In this document: piece after piece, positions 35,520 through 47,117 of the stretch | Layout: the number at the start of each line of letters is the position of its first letter | Position numbering within the stretch: position 1 is the stretch's first letter | Assembly: GCA_030704615.1 (NCBI GenBank) | Contig: CM060733.1 | Span: forward strand, 22,632,001 to 22,692,000 | DNA from: Takakia lepidozioides | Taxonomy: Eukaryota; Streptophyta; Takakiopsida; Takakiales; Takakiaceae | DNA: 60,000 bases | Reading direction: 5' to 3' | The notes under the pieces: generated by a model | The model's input: the letters and a program-made list of their open reading frames with translations, nothing else | The model's database searches: none | What the model was told of the DNA's origin: nothing | Position numbers and translations under genes: made by a program

Positions 35520-36250
35520 TTTGGGTTTAAGGTACAAATGGACAAACAAATATGGAAGACTCACACTCGCAAAAACTTGCTGTGTGTTAGTAGGATATAA
35601 AATAAAAATAAAAATGGAGAAACAAATATAATTATGGAAGAGTCATTGGCCGGACAAATATTTAAATTGAAGATTCGTCCTTGGAACCTGGTATTAAGAT
35701 ACATATAAAGCACACTATGCAAAGGTAAATACATGTCAATCCAAAACAAAGGAGAAAACTAGTGCAAAAATGGAGGGAGAAAACATTTGGATAACCATAA
35801 TGGTTATGGTTATGGTATGGATAATTCATTCCCATTTGTATGGGAAGGGTAAGGGTTTAGACGTAATAATGGCTTAACGGCAAAGGTTTAGGGTTTACGG
35901 TGAGGGATTAGGGAAATGGTTTAGGGTTTGGGTTTAAGGTACAAATGGTGAACAAACATGGAAGACCCGCACTCGCTCTATATTTAGTGTGGGTTAGTAA
36001 GATACAAAATGAAAAATTGGATAACGAAGAGATTTGGATAACCATAATGGTTATGGTTATGGTATGGATAGTTGATTCCCATTTGCAAAGTGAAGGGTAA
36101 GGGTTCTAGGGTAATGGGTTAAGGGTAAGGGTTTAGGGTTTTATAGTAAGGGTTTAGGGTAGGTGTTTAGGATTTTTGTTTAAGGTACAAAATAGACAAA
36201 CACTTATAGAAGACTCGAGTCGCTACAACTTAGTGTTGTTAGTAGGGTAG
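35520..36250. repeat. Telomere-like degenerate repeat block, right part
   Basis: Three diverged units start GTTTAAGGTACAAA (35,527, 35,934, 36,179), separated by GGATAACCATAATGGTTATG and stretches of AAGGGTTTAGGG, GGTTTAGGGTTT and related forms close to the plant telomere unit TTTAGGG. It interrupts B1. A reverse-complement relative lies at 39,181-39,550 beside the other half of B1. Confidence 0.65.
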
Positions 36251-37234
36251 TAAGCAAAATAAAAATGAAAAATGAAAAAGAAAAATTGAACAACGGAAGA
36301 AAACATGTGAAACAATGAAAGAAAATCAGAGCCAAAGATGAGAAGTATGAAAAGAAATGAAAATTTGGTGCAGAAAAGTCGTAGAGCTAAGAGGGAAAAT
36401 GGAGGAAAACCTCAGAGATAAAACTTCACGACTGGCAAATTGAAAAGTATGTCAAGAACGATTGGGTAAGGGTTCTCTTAGTGGGAGACTTCAGTGGGAG
36501 ACTTGGTTATGCGAAAAGCAAGTGCAATCATTGAGAGAAGGACAATAGTTATATTAAAACCTATCTAATTTGTCAGCCTTGTGAACTTTGAACAGATGAA
36601 ATCCATTCAAAATTCATCATATAGAGATGAAAATATCCTTAAGTGTATGGTCATATAGGTCAACATACCCTATTGGAGTGATTAGAGGGAGTGACGTGAG
36701 AGGAGAGAGGCTGCGAGGAATTTGCGCACGTTCATCCAGTGCATGATTTGCCTATGTGTGTGGTCATGGTGGACGTCCATCCTACATCCGTTAGGTCCTA
36801 CCTGGCTCATCAGCCTTGACCGTACCCTCATGTGTGCACTACTTGAGATCTTGGGTTTGAACCATATGAAAGTTGGCCCTTTTCAAGGTGTCTTATTTTA
36901 CACAAGTTCTGCAACGCCTCGTGTTATTTGTAGTTTTGATTAGCCCCAAGGGAGGACTTGTCATTAATGAGAGGACCCATTAATGAAACATTAAAAACAC
37001 TGTGCCAGTAGCGGTAAAGGCGTACGGCCCATGCCGACCCACTTGCCTTGTTTCCCCCCCTGCCCACCTGCTTTAGCCTTCGCTATGCCCCATGTGCCTC
37101 CCCATGGTCCATGGTCCATGTTTTATGGTTTTTAGGGCGGCGGCTAGTTAAGGGTTTAGGCTGTTTAGGGCGGCTAGCTTTTGAATCTATGCTTTGAATC
37201 AAGTTAGAGACAAAGTTTGTGGACTTTGATTTAT
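36251..37234. other. Flanking DNA of the B1 5' LTR, with dispersed repeat copy 2
   Basis: No gene was recognised. Around 36,940-37,130 it matches the dispersed repeat at 26.5 kb (CCCATTAATGAAACATTAAA, CACTGTG). It ends with TTTAT (37230-37234), the target duplication preceding the B1 5' LTR. Confidence 0.5.
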
Positions 37235-37792
37235 TGTCGCGGCCCTTTGCCTTGAGGGCAGGGGGGTCGGGACACAAGAGGGGCTGCCCCTGTGGTGGGG
37301 GCAGTGGCAACAATAGATACGGGGGCTGAAGCACCCTTGAGTGCCCAAGGCACTCAAGAAGGCGGAGGCGCTCACTAGGTGGAGCCCCGCACACCGGGTT
37401 GCGGTGGGGGTGGTTCCACGAGGGGTGGTGGTAGCTTAGTGGGACTTAGTGGGGGTGGCATAGGACTCACCATGGGGCAGAGACCTTGTAGTGGGAGTCG
37501 TGGGGAGTCTTGGGACTCATCACGGTCCAATGGGGCCGTGGTGGGTGGGCCAAGACTCACCGCGACTCATCACCGGGAATCGAGGATTTTCCGGACTGCC
37601 AACAACCAAAGGGAATTTCCACTAGGCCCAAATTGAGAGAGGGTCTTGTGGAGGAGTAAGGGGGGACCGTTATGTCCCGGTGAGCAGCCGAAGCTCCGAG
37701 TTGGCCCGGCGGCCAGTTTGGGAGTTAGGCGCGCGCGTCAAAGCGAGTAACTATGACTTGAAGGGGAGCTTACCGCAGTGAGGTGCACGACA
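37235..37792 (+). mobile_element. Chromovirus B1, 5' LTR (558 bp, internally deleted)
   Basis: It starts TGTCGCGGCCC and ends GCACGACA. Compared with the 717 bp LTR at 28,030 and the 708 bp LTR at 46,355 it lacks about 150 bases, joined at GAGGATTTT|CCGGACTGCC. The loss includes the TATATATAGG promoter core. It shares the segment GGCCCGGCGGCCAG with the 28,030 LTR but not with B2, which fits both belonging to B1. Confidence 0.85.
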
Positions 37793-37794
37793 CT

Positions 37795-37806
37795 TGGTAT
37801 CAGAGC
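37795..37806 (+). promoter_or_regulatory. Primer binding site (initiator tRNA-Met), B1
   Basis: TGGTATCAGAGC, two bases after the LTR, is complementary to the 3' end of plant initiator tRNA-Met, the usual first-strand primer of plant LTR retrotransposons. Confidence 0.9.
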
Positions 37807-37847
37807 CTAGAGTTCAGTACGCGATCGTCCTTGAGATCGGCCTTATC

Positions 37848-39180
37848 ATAGGGTCGGGCAAGCCAAAGCGAAAGCGGAACGGTCCGAAAGATGATGATCC
37901 TGGTAAGCCCGGTGGAGGCGACGTGTCACCGAAGCGGCAATTTGAGGAGGCGATTCATGCTTATGAAAGCGAGGCCGCTCAAGAACGGGAGGAATCTGGG
38001 GAGTCGGAGCCCGGGGACTTCCCGGAGGCTCCGGCAGACCAACAGATGCCTCCCATGCCAGCAGCCTTTTGGGAAGGGTTGTTGGCGCAGTTTGGTGGGA
38101 CGTTGAAAGATGTGTTGAGGGCGGCTAATACCACTTCTACTAAGGCAAAGTTTAAGGTGAAGCCTAAGAAACCCGGCCTCTTCGAGGGCGTCCGAAATCG
38201 GAAGGCACTCAACACCTGGCTCTTGGAGCTGGAGCAGTACTTTCGAGCGGCCAAATTGAATGACGAGGATCGGGTGGAAGTGGCTTCCACCTATTTGAGG
38301 GGCTATGACAATGGTGGCAAAAACGCCTTCATGACCAAGGTCCAAACCCAGAAACCTTGAGCTGGAGTGGGTTCAATGAACTTATGAAAAGACAGTTTGT
38401 GCCCCTCAACGCGTCCTGGCTCGCCCGGGACAAGATGAGGAATTTGAAGCAAACGGATGACATTCAGGGATATGTTCAGGCCTTCAATGTGTTATTGCTC
38501 GAAGTTGCGGATATGGCTGAACCAGAAATGTCTTCAACTTTGTGGCGAGAGTGGCCCCATGGGCCAGACGGAAGTTGGAGGAGAAGCCACCTAAGACTTT
38601 GAACGAGGCAATTGAAAGGGCTGAATGTTTCTCGGATTTCCCTAGGAGCAAAAAACAAGGCCGTACGGAGCTGAACGACAAGAAGACCCAACGGGAGGGT
38701 GATTCCTTCCGACCGGAAAAAAAGTGGGATAGGCCACGCGGCGACAATGGCACATGGAAATCGAAGGAAGGGCCTTCACAGGTCAAGGCGGCACCCAGTG
38801 CTCCGAAAAGAAAATCAGGTGCGGCTGCTTATGGCGGACACAAGACGACCTTTGATAGAGTGTGCTTTAATTGCGGGGAGCCCGGGCACATGACCAAGAA
38901 GTGCGCAAAACCCCAACAATTGAACATGACTCGGGCGACCACGGAGCTGTCCGAAGATTCCATCAGCCGCTTGGTGGAAGCGGTGGTTGCCAAGACTTGC
39001 AAGGTAGACAACTACTCTTGTGAATTATGTCAGGAGACTGGCCCCTTGCGTAAAGGGAGTCAGTTAATGTTCGTGAGTGGGATAATTTCCGGAACTAACG
39101 TGTCGTTGTTGGTGGACACAGGAGCGTCGCACTCCTTCATGACACCGGCAACGGCACGAAAGTTGGGGCTCCCCCTACCT
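37848..39180 (+). pseudogene. Chromovirus B1 gag and protease
   Basis: The gag start codon found in B2 is ATA here. Translation runs SGKPKRKRNGPKDDD, LLELEQYFRAAKL, then after a frameshift near 38,310 FNELMKRQFVPLNASW, RRKLEEKPPKTLNEAIERA, a CCHC knuckle CFNCGEPGHMTKKC, and the aspartic protease motif LLVDTGASHSFM. Sequence breaks off at 39,180 within the protease, where telomere-like repeat DNA starts. The rest of the element lies inverted at 28-35.5 kb. Confidence 0.85.
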
Positions 39181-39550
39181 TTACTATCACCCCTAAACCA
39201 TTACTCTTACCATAAACCAAAAACTTTAGTGTACTACACTCCAAACCTTATTGTACTACCATGTTATATCTTCTTAATGTTTCATGCTCTTTTAATATTT
39301 TCTTTTGTTGGATAAGGTATCATAGAATGATTACAGGGATATCAAATTCCTCAACTATTTCTTAATTCTACCGAGTGTGAGTCCATCATATTTGTTTGTC
39401 CATTTGTACCCTAAATCCAAACCCTAACCTTACCCTTACTGTAAACCCAAACCTTATTGCACTTCTCTCTAGTTACACCCCAAACCTTATTGTACTACCC
39501 TAGTACCTCTTTCGAATGTTTCATGCTATTTTAATATTTTACTGCCCTTG
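39181..39550. repeat. Telomere-like degenerate repeat block, left part
   Basis: It contains CCCTAAACC, CCCTAAATCCAAACCCTAAC and two copies of CAAACCTTATTGTACTACC...TTTCATGCT(C/A)TTTTAATATTTT. ATTTGTTTGTCCATTTGTAC matches the complement of 35,530-35,550. Relative to its own half of B1 it has the same orientation as the block at 35,520 has to the other half. Confidence 0.6.
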
Positions 39551-40560
39551 TCATATCCAAAACATGATTCATTCCAATGGCGTGGTATGAGAACATTGTG
39601 CTTGATATGAAGATTCAATCAATAAAATTAGTAGCAAGTTGTATCGAGTATGGTAGAGTAGGAGTCTGCCCCATGTTCGATGCGACCCATTTTGTTTCTT
39701 GTGATTACATAATGGAATATTACATTATTCGATTTCCAAATGGACGTTCAATGAATTGTTTAGTATTGCTACTTCACAAGCACTTCAATGTCAAATGGAC
39801 CTTTTATATGACACATTCTGAAACAAGTATGACATCACCTATAATTTCACAAAGTTCAATCACAAATTACACCATGATATTATTAATATTTTAATTAATT
39901 TTAATTCAAATATATATTAAGTTTGGTCCGGATTAAAGCCAAAAATCCAGAATTAATTAAAATAGTGTTGAGTACGAAGATCACAGGTGTGAAGAAAGCG
40001 GTCTATCGGCATTTTACGAAGAAGAAGAGGGATCGAGATTTGGAACACTCCAGAAAAAATATGAAAAATCTTACTTTGGAGGAAGTCCGATCCGTGAGCC
40101 GTAAACTTGCTGCAGACTTCACTGCTACCAATATTTCGATTGGAAAAAACCTTGGTTATCCGTACTTCGTTTTGGAGATCCACTTTCAATGAGAGGAGAG
40201 AACATGGACTAGATGTTTCAAAATGACTTCACATGCTGGAAGGGACCTCTCGCAGGGCATACATTACGATAGAGGGTGTAGATGTTTGTGAGACTACGTG
40301 TTGGACAATTTACGGAATTGGGAGGTCCACATACATTGAGTACAAAAAGTTGAGTAAACAGGGTTGATTGTCAAGTCTCCATGGAAACCGAGGAGTGAAG
40401 AGGCCACGCCCTTAGATGCTATAGGTAGAGGGGTAACATTATGTCCATTATCAACGGAAATACTGACCTCATGCCCCATAAGACAAGATGCATCGGGGAG
40501 AGAATGAGGGATACTTTGAGAGTCTTACCACCTGATATGAACTAGAAGCAAATACGAGAA
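39551..40560. other. No recognised gene
   Basis: A plus-strand open frame (39,923-40,192) is lysine-rich and begins after AT-rich DNA. It resembles no family known to me. It may be part of the insertion carrying the telomere-like repeats. Confidence 0.3.
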
Positions 40561-41784
40561 GAGTCCAACGAGGTAAAAAATCTTCCTCCTTCGATTTTTT
40601 TGTCATGGTTTTTGTTTGTGATTAGTTAGAAATAATTATTCTAGCTAATTATGACATTATACATTTATATTTGTATTTTGTTGGCATTGGGACTTCATTT
40701 GGTTCTATGTGCCAAGTGAGGTGGCGAACCTCACTTGAAACGTGGAGAGGTTATCTCCACGTGAGACGTAGGCAGGCTCGTCTTCTTCTAGTCGAGCCTC
40801 CCGAGGCCTCTCTCGCCGCCAAAGCTCTAGTATTTGAGATGGAGAGTGGGTGAGGTCTGTATGGTGGAGTCCTTTAGCAAAGGTGCCATTGGCTTAACTT
40901 ATATAACGTGATAGAGTGGTTTCTCCTCTTTTCACCATTTCTGTATTACTAGAAGAAGACTTGCTTATATCTATCAGTGCAAGGTGTTAGCATAGTTAGC
41001 ACTTGTGTGTGGATAAGAGCTTGGGAGATAGTTCTTGCGTTACAAGGTGTTGCAGGGTTTGCAAAAGGAAAGCCTTGTGTTGTTTATGTTCAAGAGGAGG
41101 TCTTCAAGGAGAGCCCCATTGAAAAATTTGAGAGCTTGTGAAGAAACTCTTGTTCTGCAAGTGTTGCAGGGTTTGAGGAGTTCAAGAAGAGCTCGGGTGT
41201 TAAGAGAGCAAATGGTGCATGTGTGGAGCATGGTTTCAACTTGTGGGAGTCTTCAACTTCAAGCTTAGGAGAGCTATGAGTGGAGGTAGACATCTGATTT
41301 CTCTTTGGGGCAGAATAGTGTATTTGTAGAGCATGCTTTGAGTTGGGGTTTTAATCCCAAGCTTGGGAAGAGCATGTTTATGAAAGTGGCAAGTGCAGGG
41401 CTGGATTAGGAGCTCTAAGAGGTGTAGTATGGCCATGGAAGGAAGCACTATGAGTGCATGCGATGGCTAGAAGAGGGTATGCCATAGAAAGCTCAATAGC
41501 TTGTTCTATGTTTGTTTCAATAAGTTCCATAGAGAAAGAGAGTTTGTTGTATGGGAAATAGCTTGCTCAGGGAGTTAGAAGCACTCTTGGTGGTCTATTC
41601 ATACTCAAGAAACCAGGAACAACACCTCTGGTTGCTCCATAGAAGCCATAGCTCGTTGCAGCAATCGCAAAGGTAAAGCGGCGCAAACCCTAGCTTGGGA
41701 ACGCGAGGGAACGTTGGGAATTCTTGGGAACTCTTGGGAACATGTAGGAACGCGTAGGAACATTGCCCCGGGGTTGGGAGCACC

Positions 41785-42180
41785 ACCATTGTCCCATCGG
41801 ATGAACTATTGAGCCAGTGGATGAAAATTGGCACTCCTGGATGAGAATCGGTTGCAGTGAGTGACATCTGCACTAGTGGATGAAATCTCGTCAATGGATG
41901 AACTATCGTGCCATCGGATGAAAAATTGTGGCGATGGATGAAACCGCGTCAGCAGATGAACTATCCTGCCATCGGATGAAAAATCGCAGCAACGGATGAA
42001 ATCGTGGTAGCGGATGAACTATCGTGCCATTGGATGAAAATCACAACGACGGATGAAATCGTGCCAGTGGATGAAATATCGCACCAATGGATGAACTATC
42101 GAGATGGATGAAATATCGGACATACGGATGAGAAATCGCGGTTTTGGATGAAAGTTGGTCAATGACGGATGAAAAACTTG
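41785..42180. repeat. GGATGAA minisatellite
   Basis: Fifteen or more degenerate units of about 18-25 bases each carry GGATGAA(A/C) followed by a TATCG or AATCG core, as in CGGATGAAATCGTGGTAG and GGATGAACTATCGTGCCAT. Confidence 0.8.
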
Positions 42181-42189
42181 ACTGACTGT

Positions 42190-42830
42190 GGATATTTTTG
42201 TAGCATTCTGGGGGCTTGTTTGAGGACTATTTGGGGTCTATTGAGGCCAATATCTAGCAGGTATTGGGGCCTGCTTTGAGGACTATTTGGGGTCTATTGA
42301 GGCCCATATCTAACAAGTATTGGGGCCTGCTTTGAGAACTATTTGGGGTCTGTTGAAGCCTATTGCAGGCTTGTGGAGCCTGCTTGGGGCTGTTTGAAGG
42401 ACTATTTGGGGTCCTTTGAGGCCAATGTTTGGCAGGCCTGTGGAGCCTTGTGAGGGCTGGTTGAGGACGATTGGAGGTCCTTGGAGGCCCATATTGGGCA
42501 GGCTTATGGAGCTTTGTAAGAGCTCTTTGGAGGACTGTTGGAGGTCATTGGAGGCCAATACTTAGCAAATTTGAGGAGCTTCTTAAGGGTTGTTTGGAGG
42601 ACTCTTGGAGGTCTTTGGAGGCCAATATTTGGCACATTTGTGGAACTTCTTAAGGGCTGTTTGGAGGATTCTTGGAGGTCCTTAGAGGCTATATTGGGCA
42701 GGCTTGTGGAGCCATTGTGAGGGCTGGTTGGAGACCTTGGAGGCCCACTATTTGGCGGGTGCTTAGGGTCTTTTGGTGGACTGTTTGGAGTCCAAATTTG
42801 CGGACTTCTTGAGCCTCGGTGGGTCTATGA
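42190..42830. repeat. Tandem array of about 55-67 base units
   Basis: About nine units follow the pattern GGAGGCCAATATTTGGCAGG...TTGTGGAGC...GGGCTGTTTGGAGGACT...TGGAGGTC. The units drift gradually from left to right. The resulting W-, G- and L-rich open frames are by-products and not genes. Confidence 0.8.
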
Positions 42831-43510
42831 TTGAGGGCAGATTTCAGAAGTTCATGATAATAATTTGAGAGCTCTTGAGAGTTATTTGAGAGGTTCTTTA
42901 ATAATCATCTTGTTTATTGCTCAAGCAAGAGTGAGTGTGAAGATAGGGGAGTAATGGGATGAGAGCATTCTGGGCTTAGAGATTGCTTTAGCTTCTCTTC
43001 TCTATAGTCTTCCATCATTCTTGTAGGCCAAAGCTTTTCCGGAAGCGGAGGCAGAGCTAGTTTGGATAGAGACTTGACCATCTTGCAGGTTTATTGGAAC
43101 CGCAAAGAGATCGATTGATTTAAGGTGTGGGAGGTGTTGTTGTTTGAGTTTCCTGTATTTGGATCCTCCTCCCACACATGCATAGACTTTGCGCCATGCT
43201 AGTTTGGTTTGGGCGCTTACTTTTATAGGTGGTTGTGCCGAAAATATTGTGGACGGCCAACCTCGAGCGTGCTGTCGGTGATGAGGCTGGGGTGATGACT
43301 AACAAACCATCATTGTTTCTCTTATGGTGAGGCTGGGTTGATGACCAGCAGACCATAGGAGTGCTTGCGGTGGATACAGATGCAGGTTCAGGTTATGAAC
43401 ATAGTATTCCAAACCATAAGCCGCAACAGGTTCTCTACCCGGTTACCTTGTGGAAAGAGGGATTAGAGACAAATTGATAGCTAGTTTGAGTGTGAGTTTT
43501 CATCGCGGAG

Positions 43511-46354
43511 GTGCCACCAGTTGCTGAGGAGAGTGCCGGTACGAGCACCAGCGATACTAGTGGTTTAGGCCACCTTCACCTTCAGTGTCTTCTGAGGAAG
43601 GTTCGGATTCGGAGTCAGGAAGATTCTTGCCGAGGGTGTAAGCCATTTCCGTGCCATTGTGGTAGGATACAATGGAGGAAATGTATGGAGCTACTAAGGG
43701 GCCACGTTGATACTCTGGAACTGTGGGCACCATCGAGCTCGATGATTTCATACATGAGTTTGATAGTTGGTGTGATTTGCAGCAGATGCGCAATCCACAA
43801 CTACTTACGCCTTTTATGGCGTGGAAGAGGCTGTTTCAGCACCTTGAAAGGCCGCCTATGGATGACTACCATGAGTTTAGGCGGGGAAATGAGGTGGAGA
43901 TTGAGGAGTGGCGACAATATTGGTCACCTGACTATGTCTCCATCACTAGAGGCACAAGGGTAGCGGCGACACCAGCAGCTACACCAACATCCCCAACTGC
44001 AAGCACTAGTAGTGGGACAAATAAAGATGAAGCTGGGAAATCCACTCAAGCTCCTGCTACAGCACCAGCACCCGTGCCTACCTTTAATCCAGTTGTGGAG
44101 TTCTTCGAGGAGTTGAGGAGAAACTACCAAGGAATAAGGACGGAGAAATTGCGGAGATTGCAAGAGTTCCAGCGCAAGCCTACTGAGAGTTTGAGGGAGG
44201 CTTACACGTGCATGAGATGATTGATAAATGTAACCCAAGGGGTTACGGAAGCTCAAGCAGTCCAATTCTGGTATGGGATATTGGACAAGGAGCTGAGGAG
44301 AAGGGTGCGGGATGCAACTCTCCTACAAGTGGCCCAACCCACCTTAGCAAACGTGTTTTTGCTGGCAGAGTGGATAGAGCTCAATATGATGGAGGAGCGA
44401 GTGGTCATGGTGGGGTTTGGTAAGGAGACACAACGGAGTGGGTCTCCTAGCCAACAACAACCACTACCCCAACGTGCTCAAGGCAACAAGGGGGCTCAGG
44501 CAAAGCCCAGGGAAGGACAGATAGGATCTCAATTGCAGAGGTCACTTCCTTCATTCTCAGGCCAACAACAGTCGGGTGTGACATGTTGGGATTGTGGAGG
44601 ACCCCATGTTGAGAGAGATTGCCCGGAGAAAGCCAAAGGGCCGGCACAAGCACAGCCTACACAACTACAGTGTGGGCATTGTGGCAAGTATGAGCATGAG
44701 GAGACCCATTGTTATGACTTGCATCCTGAACTACGGCCAAGCCAGTTCCAAGGGGACAATGGTGGCCGAGGACGAGGCAATGTAGTCCAGAGAGGTAGAG
44801 GAGGCAGAGATCGCAGTAGAGGTCATAACCAAACCCAAGGAGCACAAGGTCAAGATCAAGGTCATGACCAAGGCATGGTGGATAGGCTTGCCCAGCTAGA
44901 GTAACGTCTTGCTACCATGGCCACTACTCATGTTGTGCCAGCTCCAAGGCCTGAGGTTCAAGCCCCACTTGCACAACCTCGTATGCCTAAGGAAGACCAG
45001 ATTGGTATGGGCTTCATGTGTGGAGCCGCACTTGCAAGACCATTGCATGTGGACTCTGCAGCTACTTTCACTCAAGCAGCAACGCGTGCTCCTGAGCCAA
45101 GAGAAGCAGATGTGGATTTTGATCCACAAAAAGAGGAAGCAAGTTGACAGACAAGGCTTTCGCAGTCTTACACATTGGCTGCGACAGTACCAACTACGCC
45201 ATCGATGGCACCCGCTCGCCCAAGTGTGTCAGAGGTAGAGCCATGAGTATCATTGGGAAGAGTTGGTGTAACTCGGGAAATATCAGTGGCTGGTGCTGCA
45301 AAGCAAGGTGCAGCCAATACATTGTTGGGGGCGGCTACGGCAATTTGCCAAGCTCCATTTTTTTCTGCTACGACAATTGCAATGCCGGGGATGCGGCCAG
45401 CTGCAGTGTTTAGACTGGCAGCTACACTCTGTGAGAGTGGTGATGCATCGGCACTATCTGCGGGGATAGCGGATAAGGTGCAATGCATGGATACCCTGGA
45501 TTCAAAGATGAAGACAGCCACAGCTACGCCATGGCAAGCGGCAGCTGCGAGGTTGCAGGAGTTGCCAGCTAGGCCAGCCATTGAGCGCAGTATGGTGACT
45601 CCTGGGATAGTCCTGGTCGAAAATCAGGATGGTGTGTTTTAGTTGGGTGGCCCAGCCGGGAGGAGGTATAGGCCACTGCGGGTCTTGTTGGACTCGGGAG
45701 CACAGCCATTGATGTTGGGAAGAGCAGCAATTACAAGCTTGGGCCTTACAGAGGCGGATTTGGAACCTTGCCTTTTTCAAATTCAAACATCTTTGGGCGG
45801 TTCAGAGAAGGCACAAGGGATTACACTTCAGAGCTCTTCATTCGATTACAGCCGGATCATCCTACGAACGGCTCAGTCATGAGAGCTAAAGCCATTGTTA
45901 CGGACACAATGTCTTATGATGTGCTTGTTGGTGGGGCGGTGTTATACCCCATGGGATTCACTCTAGACTTTTGGGAGGAAACAACATCCTATAGGCCGGA
46001 ATGGCAATCAGGAGATGGCTGACGTGCACCGCTCCCAGTGCGGTTTATTGGGAATGTAGCAGTGGATCATAAGAACATGATGCCCACATTGGCTGCATTT
46101 TAAAGGGTGGTGGCTTGGGGTGGTATGCTCTTGGAGAGCAATATCCATGCAGATGATAGGCCATCACCTGATGAGGACAAACAATTGGCATACAAGGCTG
46201 ATTAGCTTCCTCATGTGCCTGTGCATATTCCACTCAGGGGTAAGGTTGGGAATTTGCATCGAGTAGTAGGCGAGTGTGTGAACCAAGCATGACAAGAGGC
46301 CTTTCCATTGATGAGTGAGGGGAGTTCGGTGACATCACCTGGACCTCCTCAGTT
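43511..46354 (+). pseudogene. Gypsy element related to M: gag and protease, 5' part only
   Basis: The translation parallels element M's gag: MEEMYGATKG, TIELDDFIHEFDSWCDLQQM, YWSPDYVSITRG, GVTEAQAVQFWYGI, two zinc knuckles (CWDCGGPHVERDC and CGHCGKYEHEETHC) and a protease with VLLDSGAQPLMLGRAAI. Stops occur at about 44,218, 44,902, 45,145, 45,640, 46,019, 46,101 and 46,207, several where M has Arg or Gln codons. The copy ends at SPGPPQ, about 20 residues before the methyltransferase domain begins in M, because the chromovirus B2 LTR is inserted there. Whether this copy had a methyltransferase cannot be seen in the window. Confidence 0.85.
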
Positions 46355-47062
46355 TGTCGTGGCCCTTTGCCTTGAGGGCGGGGGGTCGGGATACAAGAGG
46401 GGCCGCCCCTATGGTGGGGGCAGTGGCAACAATAGATATGGGGGCTGAAGCACCCTTGAGTGCCCAAGGCACTCAAGGAGGCGGAGGCGCTCACTAGGTG
46501 GAGCCCCGCACACCGGGTTGCGGTGGGGGTGGTTCTACGAGGGATGGTGGTAGCTTAGTGGGACTTAGTGAGGGTGGCATATGACTCACCATGGGGCGGA
46601 GACCTTGTGGTGGGAGTCGTGGGGAGTCTTGGGACTCATCATGGTCCAATGGGGCCGTGGTGGGTGCGCCAAGACTCACCGCGACTCACCACTGGGAATC
46701 GAGGATTTTCGTGGTGGTTCGCCATAAAATGACTGTGTTGTTTGTGAAACCCCGCAGACAGTCATAGAAGTATATATAGGGAGTAGTAACCCCGAGAACG
46801 GTGCAAGCCCGTTGGTGACCAAAAACTAGTGAGTAAACGTGCGAGCCGGAAAGCGACCAAGGTGTGGGGAGCTGTTCCGGACTGCCAACAACCAAAGGGA
46901 ATTTCCACTAGGCCCAAATTGAGAGAGGGTCTTGTGGAGGAATAAAGGGGGACCGTTATGTCTCGGTGAGCAGCCGAAACTTCGAGTTTGGGAGTTAGAC
47001 GCGTACATCAAAGCGAGTAACTATGACTTGAAGGGGAACTTACCGAAGTGAGGTGCGCGACA
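46355..47062 (+). mobile_element. Chromovirus B2, 5' LTR (708 bp)
   Basis: It starts TGTCGTGGCCC and ends GTGCGCGACA. It is full length with a TATATATAGG promoter core at 46,771. The outer flank is CAGTT (46350-46354), the expected target duplication; the partner flank would lie beyond the window. It interrupts the gypsy gag-protease copy. Confidence 0.88.
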
Positions 47063-47064
47063 CT

Positions 47065-47076
47065 TGGTATCAGAGC
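47065..47076 (+). promoter_or_regulatory. Primer binding site (initiator tRNA-Met), B2
   Basis: TGGTATCAGAGC follows the LTR by two bases, as in B1. Confidence 0.9.
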
Positions 47077-47117
47077 TTAGAGTTCAGTACCCGATCGTCC
47101 TTGAGATCGGCCTCATC

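Larger units (their letters stand above)
40561..43510 (+). other. Leader/LTR-like region before the plus-strand gypsy gag
   Basis: No ORF is supported. It may hold the 5' LTR and untranslated leader of the gypsy element that follows: a TATA-like CTTATATAACG lies at about 40,900. Clear LTR borders and a primer binding site were not found. Two minisatellites, listed separately, fill 41.8-42.8 kb. Confidence 0.35.

Noticed and set aside
35850-36180. True chromosome-end telomere
   Set aside because: The TTTAGGG-like stretches are degenerate, short and surrounded by other DNA.
41785-42180. CRISPR-like array
   Set aside because: Units are contiguous and degenerate, with no distinct spacers, and the context is a plant nuclear retroelement.
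42190-42830. Trp/Gly/Leu-rich open frames as repeat proteins
   Set aside because: They are translations of a tandem DNA array and drift with it; no start context or conservation is visible.
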